The notes beneath the pieces are model-generated. The model searched no databases, was not told the origin of the DNA, and worked only from the letters and a program-made list of their open reading frames with translations. Shown in pieces: positions 58,711-64,000 of a stretch of DNA of 64,000 nucleotides. Numbering within the stretch: the stretch's first letter is position 1; every line of letters starts with the position of its first letter. This stretch comes from Roseateles sp049532965 (lineage in GTDB: Bacteria > Pseudomonadota > Gammaproteobacteria > Burkholderiales > Burkholderiaceae_C). Both the position numbers and the translations under genes were made by a program. The stretch is from the NCBI RefSeq assembly GCF_049532965.1, contig NZ_CP186694.1:4526001-4590000 (forward strand). The letters are read 5' to 3'.

Positions 58711-59118
58711 TCAGTCGACGCGGACCTTGCCGCGTCCTGCCTTGACGTCGCCGCGCTGGCTCTTCGCCTGCAGCCGCCGCTGCTGCGAGGCGCGCGTCGG
58801 TTTCGTCGCGCGGCGCGCCTTGGGCGTGTGCGCCACGCTCTGCGCCAACGCGATCAGCCGCGCGATCGCATCGGCGCGGTTCTGCTCCTGGCTGCGCGAC
58901 TCCTGCGCCTTGATCACCACGACGCCATCCGCCGTGATGCGCTGGTCGCTGAGCGCCAGCAGTCGTTCCTTGATCACCGCCGGCAAGGTCGAGCGCCGGA
59001 TGTCGAAACGCAGATGCACCGCGCTGCTGACCTTGTTGACGTTCTGCCCGCCAGGGCCACTCGCGCGGATCGCGGTGATCTCGATTTCCCAGTCGGCCGG
59101 CGTCCAGTCCAGATGCAT
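58711..59118 (-). CDS. arfB: Alternative ribosome-rescue peptidyl-tRNA hydrolase ArfB
   Basis: 135 residues. The catalytic GGQ (Gly23-Gly24-Gln25) is in RASGPGGQNVNKV, as in release-factor domain 3. The basic C-terminal tail (KARRATKPTRASQQRRLQAKSQRGDVKAGRGKVR) is the part that fits the empty mRNA channel of stalled ribosomes. ArfB (YaeJ) hydrolyses peptidyl-tRNA on non-stop complexes. It lies 27 bp downstream of alr. Confidence 0.95.
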   Translation of the reverse strand: MHLDWTPADWEIEITAIRASGPGGQNVNKVSSAVHLRFDIRRSTLPAVIKERLLALSDQRITADGVVVIKAQESRSQEQNRADAIARLIALAQSVAHTPKARRATKPTRASQQRRLQAKSQRGDVKAGRGKVRVD

Positions 59119-59145
59119 GACACCGCGAAACCGGTCCGGCGCAAT

Positions 59146-60249
59146 TCAGCCGAGCGTCTCGACGTGCACTGGCACCCGTTTGGCCAGCGCGCACATCAAC
59201 TCGTAGCCGATCGTGCCGGCGGACCGGGCGACCTCGTCGATCGGTAGCACCGCTCCGCGCGGCCCCTGGCCCCACAGCGTCACCTCGCTGCCGACGCCCT
59301 CGTTCGGCAGCGCGGTCAGGTCGACCGCCAGCATGTCCATCGACACGCGGCCGACCGTGGCGCTGCGCTGCCCGCCGACCAGCACCGGCGTGCCGTGCGG
59401 CGCATGGCGCGGGTAACCGTCGGCATAACCGCAGGCCACGGTGCCGATGCGCATCGCGCCCTGTGCGACGAAGCTGCTGCCGTAGCCGACGCTGTCGCCC
59501 GCCTGCAGATGCTGCACCGCCAGCACCTTGGCCCGCAAGGTCATCGTCGGCCGCAGGTCCCAGTGGGCGATGTCGTGCTCCGGGAAGTCCGGCGCGCAAC
59601 CGTAGGTCATGATCCCCGCGCGCACCCAGTCCGCGCGGACCGCCGGATCCTGGCTGTGGCGCAGGATCGCGGCGCTGTTGCTGAGGGAGCGCGCACCCGG
59701 CAGGTCGGCGGTCGCTTCCTTGAAGATCGCCGTCTGGTGCGCGATGCCGCGCGGCCCATCCGCGTCGGAGAAATGGGTCATCAGGGAGATCTCGTCCACC
59801 TGCGGCAGCGCGTTCAGCCGCGTCCACGCGCCCCGAAAGGCGCTCGGCGTGAAGCCCAGGCGATTCATGCCGCTGTTGAGCTTGAGGAACACGCGATGCG
59901 GCTCGTGGGTCTTGTGCATCGCCAGCCAGTCGACCTGCTGCTCCTGATGCACCGCATGCCAAAGCTTGAGGCGCGAGCACAGCTCCAGGTCGCGCGCCTC
60001 GAAGCAGCCTTCCAGCAGCAGGATGGGGCCCCGCCAGCCCAGATCGCGCACGCGTTGGGCCTCGTCCAGGTCCAGCAGCGCGAAGCCGTCGGCGCTGCGC
60101 AGCGCATCGAACACCCGATCGATCCCATGGCCGTACGCGTTGGCCTTGACGACGGCGAACACCTGGGCGTCGGGTGCACAGGCGCGCGCGCGGGCAATGT
60201 TGTGGGCCAGCGCGGGCTGGTGGATGAGGGCTTCGATCGGACGCGGCAT
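59146..60249 (-). CDS. alr: Alanine racemase
   Basis: 367 residues. PLP-binding Lys35 is in VVKANAYGHG. The second catalytic Tyr is in GDSVGYGSSFVAQG, and CGYADGYPRHAPHGTPVLVGG and GRVSMDMLAVDLT are further signatures. It interconverts L- and D-alanine, supplying D-Ala for peptidoglycan. ATG 60249 is preferred to a GTG two codons upstream. It is divergent from lplT, as in several betaproteobacteria. Confidence 0.97.
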   Translation of the reverse strand: MPRPIEALIHQPALAHNIARARACAPDAQVFAVVKANAYGHGIDRVFDALRSADGFALLDLDEAQRVRDLGWRGPILLLEGCFEARDLELCSRLKLWHAVHQEQQVDWLAMHKTHEPHRVFLKLNSGMNRLGFTPSAFRGAWTRLNALPQVDEISLMTHFSDADGPRGIAHQTAIFKEATADLPGARSLSNSAAILRHSQDPAVRADWVRAGIMTYGCAPDFPEHDIAHWDLRPTMTLRAKVLAVQHLQAGDSVGYGSSFVAQGAMRIGTVACGYADGYPRHAPHGTPVLVGGQRSATVGRVSMDMLAVDLTALPNEGVGSEVTLWGQGPRGAVLPIDEVARSAGTIGYELMCALAKRVPVHVETLG

Positions 60250-60387
60250 GGGCACGCATTGTGCCGCGCATGAACGGGTTCACGCCCCCGTCCGGTGCGA
60301 AGGGGGAGGGGGACAGGGTGACCGAAATGCGGTGCGAAATAGCACAGAGACGGGGAAGCGTGAAGGTCTGTTACGAAAACAAGCGCG

Positions 60388-60396
60388 TGCTATAAA
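60388..60396 (+). promoter_or_regulatory. Extended -10 promoter candidate for lplT
   Basis: TGCTATAAA is an extended -10 element (TGn plus TATAAA) in a locally AT-richer stretch, 72 bp before the lplT ATG. The -35 region 17 bp upstream (CTGTTA) matches poorly, as is common with extended -10 promoters. Confidence 0.42.
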
Positions 60397-60467
60397 CCCG
60401 CCGCAGCGCTGCCCTTCCCACCCTGTGGACCCAGCGTAATCACCGCAGTTCCAGGTATGCCGGGTCG

Positions 60468-61745
60468 ATGAAAAAAGGCTTCTACACCATCATGTCAGCG
60501 CAGTTCTTCAGCTCGCTGGCTGATAACGCGCTGTTCGTCGCCGCCGTGGAACTGCTCCGCACCAGCGGGGCCGCCGAGTGGCAGCGCGCCGCGCTGGTGC
60601 CGATGTTCGCGCTCTTCTACGTCGTGCTGGCTCCCTTCGTCGGGGCCTTCGCCGACGCCGTTCCCAAAGGCAAGGTCATGTTCATCTCCAACACCATCAA
60701 GGTGTTGGGCTGCCTGAGCATGCTGGTGGGCGTGCATCCGCTGATCGCCTACGCGATCGTGGGCCTGGGCGCCGCGGCCTACTCGCCGGCCAAGTACGGC
60801 ATCCTGACCGAGCTGCTCCCCCCGTCCCAACTGGTGAAGGCCAACGGATGGATCGAAGGGCTGACCATCGCATCCATCATCCTGGGTGCCGTCTTCGGCG
60901 GGCAACTGATCGGCGCGAAGGCCTCGTCGGTGCTGCTCAGCTTCGACATGCCGTTCATCGATACCGGCATCGACACCGCGCCGGAGGCCGCCATTGCCTT
61001 CATGGTGGTGCTGTACTTCATCGCGGCGCTCTTCAACCTGCGCATCCCGCGCACCGAGGCGCCGCTGCAACCGATCGCTCACAGCGCGACCGATCTGGTG
61101 CGCGAGTTCGCCGCCTGCAACTCGCGCCTGTGGCAGGACAAGCTGGGCCAGATCTCGCTGGGCATGACGACGCTGTTCTGGGGCGTGTCCGGGAACATGC
61201 GCTACATCGTCTTCGCGTGGGCCGCCGCGGCCCTCGGGTATGGCACGACGCAGGCGTCGGCGCTGGCGGGCGTCGTGGCGATCGGTACCGCCGTCGGCGC
61301 GGTCGTCGCTTCAATGGCCGTGCGCCTGGACAAGGCCACCAGCGTCATCCCGCTGGGCATCGGCATGGGCCTCCTCATGCTGGTGCTGAACTTCATCAGC
61401 AGCCTGTGGCTGGCGATCCCGTTCCTGATCCTGCTGGGCGGCATCGGCGGCTATCTGGTCGTGCCGATGAATGCGCTGCTGCAGCACCGCGGGCACAACC
61501 TGATGGGTGCCGGCCGTTCGATCGCGGTGCAGAACTTCAACGAGCAGGCCTGCATCCTGGGGCTGGGCGCGCTGTACACGATGCTGACGCGCTTCGGCAC
61601 CTCGGCCTTCGGCTCGATCACCATCTTCGGCCTGCTGGTGGCGGGGATCATGTGGGTGGTCGGGCGCTGGCACGAGCACAACAAGCGCGAGCACGCCGAG
61701 GAACTCGCGCGCCTGCTCGCGATCGCCCGCAGCGACAAGCACTGA
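60468..61745 (+). CDS. lplT: Lysophospholipid transporter LplT
   Basis: 425 residues, twelve membrane helices of the major facilitator superfamily. The start MKKGFYTIMSAQFFSSLADNALFVAAVELL and AAYSPAKYGILTELLPPSQLVKANGWIEG are diagnostic of LplT. It flips lysophospholipids into the inner leaflet for reacylation. In enterobacteria it is joined to aas; here no acyltransferase follows, since a convergent glutamate dehydrogenase comes next. Confidence 0.95.
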   Translation: MKKGFYTIMSAQFFSSLADNALFVAAVELLRTSGAAEWQRAALVPMFALFYVVLAPFVGAFADAVPKGKVMFISNTIKVLGCLSMLVGVHPLIAYAIVGLGAAAYSPAKYGILTELLPPSQLVKANGWIEGLTIASIILGAVFGGQLIGAKASSVLLSFDMPFIDTGIDTAPEAAIAFMVVLYFIAALFNLRIPRTEAPLQPIAHSATDLVREFAACNSRLWQDKLGQISLGMTTLFWGVSGNMRYIVFAWAAAALGYGTTQASALAGVVAIGTAVGAVVASMAVRLDKATSVIPLGIGMGLLMLVLNFISSLWLAIPFLILLGGIGGYLVVPMNALLQHRGHNLMGAGRSIAVQNFNEQACILGLGALYTMLTRFGTSAFGSITIFGLLVAGIMWVVGRWHEHNKREHAEELARLLAIARSDKH

Positions 61746-61778
61746 GCGCCACGCTGCCGCTGCGCAGGCGCGCGGCAA

Positions 61779-61805
61779 GAAAAACGCCCGGCGGGAGCCG
61801 GGCGT
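61779..61805 (-). terminator. Rho-independent terminator of the glutamate dehydrogenase gene
   Basis: Read on the minus strand: ACGCCCGGC-TCCC-GCCGGGCGT followed by TTTT, a 9-bp stem located about 58 bp after the dehydrogenase stop. The orientation of the T-run assigns it to the minus strand. Confidence 0.88.
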
Positions 61806-61862
61806 CGGAGCCCCGAAGGGCGGGCGTCGTCGGGACCGCGAGCCGCGGTCCGTGGCGCCGGA

Positions 61863-63134
61863 TCAGGGGTACAGGCCGCGCTCTTCGCGAGCCTGCAGCA
61901 CGCGCGTGCAGGCGACCGTGAACGCGGCCGTGCGCAGCGGGATCTTGTGCTGTTCGGCAGTGTCCCAGATGCCCTTGAACGCGCCGACGAGGATCTTGTC
62001 CAAGCGGACATTGATCTCGTCCTCGGTCCAGAAGAACGACGAGAAGTCCTGCACCCACTCGAAGTAGGAGACCGTCACGCCGCCCGCGTTGGCGATCACG
62101 TCGGGGACGACGATGATGCCGCGGTCCGCCAGCACGGCGTCGCCATCGGGCGTCGTCGGGCCGTTGGCGCCTTCCAGCACCAGGCGGGTCTGGACGCGCT
62201 TGGCGCGCTCGCCGCTGAGCTGGCCTTCCAGCGCGGCGGGGATCAGCACGTCGGACTTCACGTCCCAGAAGTTCTCGTTGTCGATGCGGTCGGCGCCGGA
62301 GAAGCCCGCGACGCCGCCGGTGCGGCCGACGTGATCGAGCAGGGAGGCCATGTCCATGCCTTTGTCGTTCAGGATCGTGCCGGTGTGGTCCTGCACGGCG
62401 ACGACGATCGCGCCATTGGCGGCGAACATCTTCGCGGCCACCGAGCCCACGTTGCCGAAGCCCTGCACCGCGATGCGGGCGCCTTCCATGTTGATGTTGA
62501 GGCGGCGCATCGCCTCGCGGCCGACGACGAACACGCCGCGGCCGGTGGCGGCCACGCGGCCCAGCGAGCCGCCCAGCGGGATCGGCTTGCCGGTGACGAC
62601 GCCGGTGGCGGTCGCGCCGACGTTCATCGAGTAGGTGTCCATCATCCAGGCCATGATCTGGCCGTTGGTGTTGACGTCCGGGGCGGGGATGTCCTGGGTC
62701 GGGCCGATGATGATGCCGATCTCGCTGGTGTAGCGGCGGGTGACCTTCTCCAGTTCCTTCTGCGACAGCGTCTTGGGGTCGAGGCGGATGCCGCCCTTGG
62801 CGCCGCCGTAGGGCAGGTTCACCGCGGCGTTTTTGACCGTCATCCATGCCGACAGCGCCATCACTTCTTCCAGCGTGACGTCCGGGTGATAGCGCACGCC
62901 GCCCTTGCCGGGGCCGCGGGTCAGCGAGTGCTGCACGCGATAGCCCTCGTAGTGGGCGATGGTGCCGTTGTCCAGTTCGATGGGGATGTCCACGATCAGC
63001 GCGCGCTTGGGGCGGCGCAGCGTTTCCACCCAGCGGGCCAGCTTGCCCAGGTAGGGCTCGACGGCGTCGATCTGGGACAGGTAGGTGCCCCAGGGACTGT
63101 TGCGCGTGGGGGAGACGAAAGACAGGTTGGGCAT
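61863..63134 (-). CDS. gdhA: Glutamate dehydrogenase
   Basis: 423 residues, hexameric-type enzyme converting glutamate to 2-oxoglutarate and ammonia. GPGKGGVRYHPDV, catalytic Lys in LPYGGAKGGIRLDP, GPTQDIPAPDVNT and the Rossmann motif VQGFGNVGSVAAKMF are present. Length and sequence are of the NAD-linked GudB/RocG-like group, which is usually catabolic, rather than the E. coli anabolic GdhA; cofactor choice is not certain. ATG 63134 lies seven bases after GGAG on its strand. Confidence 0.95.
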   Translation of the reverse strand: MPNLSFVSPTRNSPWGTYLSQIDAVEPYLGKLARWVETLRRPKRALIVDIPIELDNGTIAHYEGYRVQHSLTRGPGKGGVRYHPDVTLEEVMALSAWMTVKNAAVNLPYGGAKGGIRLDPKTLSQKELEKVTRRYTSEIGIIIGPTQDIPAPDVNTNGQIMAWMMDTYSMNVGATATGVVTGKPIPLGGSLGRVAATGRGVFVVGREAMRRLNINMEGARIAVQGFGNVGSVAAKMFAANGAIVVAVQDHTGTILNDKGMDMASLLDHVGRTGGVAGFSGADRIDNENFWDVKSDVLIPAALEGQLSGERAKRVQTRLVLEGANGPTTPDGDAVLADRGIIVVPDVIANAGGVTVSYFEWVQDFSSFFWTEDEINVRLDKILVGAFKGIWDTAEQHKIPLRTAAFTVACTRVLQAREERGLYP

Positions 63135-63446
63135 GAAATGCTCCGTAACTTTTCGGTGGCGCGAACGGTACCCCGAAGCCCTGTCCGTCCGCCACGTCCG
63201 GCAAAGCCGAGTGCACATGCGGGCATGCGCCCGATGCATAAGGCGGATAGTTTGCGCCTTGGGCGCGAACAACGCCAAGTACCCGGCGGCCGTGACGGTG
63301 TCATACCCGAGACGTCGGACGCGGCGCCCGCGCAGCGGAGTCTAGAGGCGGCGTGAACGCGCCAGAGCGTGGAAGCAGGCCGTCGGTTGCGCAAATCCCA
63401 CTGGCTTCAACCGGCCGGGCCGCTGGCGGCCATTACGATCGCCGCC
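63135..63446. other. Divergent intergenic region between glutamate dehydrogenase and the antiporter gene
   Basis: 312 bp without a recognised gene, holding the promoters of the two divergent genes. A GGAG lies just upstream of the dehydrogenase start. No operator, hairpin with T-run or riboswitch was recognised; open frames here are short and lack coding pattern. Confidence 0.4.
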
Positions 63447-64000
63447 ATGCTCACCGCGCTGGACCTCACCCTCATCTATCTGATCGCCGCCGTGCTCGGC
63501 GTGGTGGTGTGCCGCTCGTTGAAGCTGCCGCCGATCCTGGGTTACCTCGTGGTGGGCGTGCTGATCGGCCCCAACGCGCTGGCGCTGGCCGGTGACGCCC
63601 CCGGCGTCCAGCATCTGGCCGAGTTCGGCGTCGTCTTCCTGATGTTCGCGATCGGGCTCGAGTTCAACCTGCCGAAGCTGCACAGCATGCGCTCGATGGT
63701 GTTCGGGCTCGGGCTGCTGCAGGTCGTCATCACCATCGGCGGGACCATGGCGGGGAATGTGTTCCTGCGCTGGCTGTTCGGGATGCTGGGCTGGCCGTGG
63801 GACCTGGGGTGGCAGGGGTCGCTGGTGCTCGGGGCGGCCATGGCGATGAGCTCCACCGCGATCGTCGTGAAGCTGATGGCCGAACGGCTCGAGCTTGAGA
63901 GCGAACATGGCCGGCGCGTCGTCGGCGTGCTGCTGTTCCAGGATCTGGCGGTGGTGCCGCTGCTGGTGCTGATCCCCGCGCTGGGCGGCACGGGCAGCGC
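63447..64000 (+). CDS. CPA2-family monovalent cation/proton antiporter, 3' end beyond the window
   Basis: 184 codons are present, open to the window edge. The N-terminus MLTALDLTLIYLIAAVLGVVVCRSLKLPPILGYLVVGVLIGPNAL, then EFGVVFLMFAIGLEFN and MAMSSTAIVVKLMAERLE, and VGVLLFQDLAVVPLLVL, is typical of KefB/KefC/YbaL-type transporters (CPA2). The LFQDLAV motif carries the ion-binding Asp. Whether it has a C-terminal TrkA-N domain cannot be seen. It exchanges K+ or Na+ for protons across the inner membrane. Confidence 0.92.
   Translation, partial: MLTALDLTLIYLIAAVLGVVVCRSLKLPPILGYLVVGVLIGPNALALAGDAPGVQHLAEFGVVFLMFAIGLEFNLPKLHSMRSMVFGLGLLQVVITIGGTMAGNVFLRWLFGMLGWPWDLGWQGSLVLGAAMAMSSTAIVVKLMAERLELESEHGRRVVGVLLFQDLAVVPLLVLIPALGGTGS

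Overview
The window is GC-rich chromosomal DNA with dense, often overlapping genes. Gene content points to a Burkholderiales betaproteobacterium, probably of the Roseateles/Mitsuaria/Rhizobacter type. Indicators are a PEP-CTERM exported protein, expansin and polygalacturonase secretion genes, a RlpA lipoprotein with a SPOR domain, the Anbu peptidase cluster, and betaproteobacterial companions of a siderophore receptor. No prophage, transposase, integrase, plasmid gene or CRISPR array was seen. The only RNA gene found is one tRNA-Arg. This assignment rests on reading the sequence; no database was searched.

Layout. 1-3.2 kb: the 3' part of mmsA, a palindromic repeat element and a TPR-like/GGDEF protein. 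3.4-8.2 kb: a likely Fur-controlled siderophore uptake operon (TonB receptor, DUF3649-like, PepSY membrane protein, DUF3325-like). 8.2-10.2 kb: two translationally coupled diguanylate cyclases. 10.4-14.1 kb: rlpA, a fumarylacetoacetate hydrolase-family gene, nadC, and an isolated gene resembling the nuclease end of larger defence-type ATPases. 14.2-18.0 kb: a GntR regulator with a polar amino acid ABC transporter. 18.0-22.2 kb: the four-gene Anbu cluster (circularly permuted ATP-grasp, alpha-E, transglutaminase, Anbu). 22.4-24.6 kb: modABC, with a palindromic repeat inside the modA reading frame and a modC that lacks its regulatory domain. 24.8-29.6 kb: a polytopic membrane protein, a HAD-UbiA fusion resembling decaprenyl-phosphoribose synthase, and a patatin lipase. 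29.8-34.0 kb: a chemoreceptor, a proline-rich lipoprotein and an expansin-CBM2 protein. 34.3-39.0 kb: a GH28 polygalacturonase, a two-component system and a small exported NTF2-fold protein preceded by 11-bp phased repeats.

39-42.7 kb: a PEP-CTERM protein, an S66 (MccF-like) peptidase, a small exported protein and a serine beta-lactamase-family hydrolase. 42.8-48.6 kb: a GntR regulator, a hydantoin-racemase-like protein and a PotABCD-type ABC importer. 48.6-49.1 kb: tandem palindromic repeats and tRNA-Arg(CCG). 49.4-55.4 kb: a membrane-anchored cytochrome c and a run of minus-strand housekeeping genes (YheT-type hydrolase, CHCC zinc finger, ilvE, radA). 55.6-57.3 kb: LysE and EamA exporters. 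57.4-57.9 kb: an mqsA antitoxin whose mqsR toxin has collapsed to a remnant while the operator survives. 57.9-60.2 kb: a membrane HExxH protein, arfB and alr. 60.4-64 kb: lplT, glutamate dehydrogenase and the start of a CPA2 cation/proton antiporter.

Together the genes describe a free-living, probably plant-associated bacterium: iron scavenging, c-di-GMP signalling, plant-wall loosening (expansin with a cellulose-binding module, polygalacturonase) and several solute importers. The least explained parts are the Anbu cluster, the HAD-UbiA/membrane protein pair, the orphan nuclease-like gene, the decayed mqsR and the palindromic repeat family.
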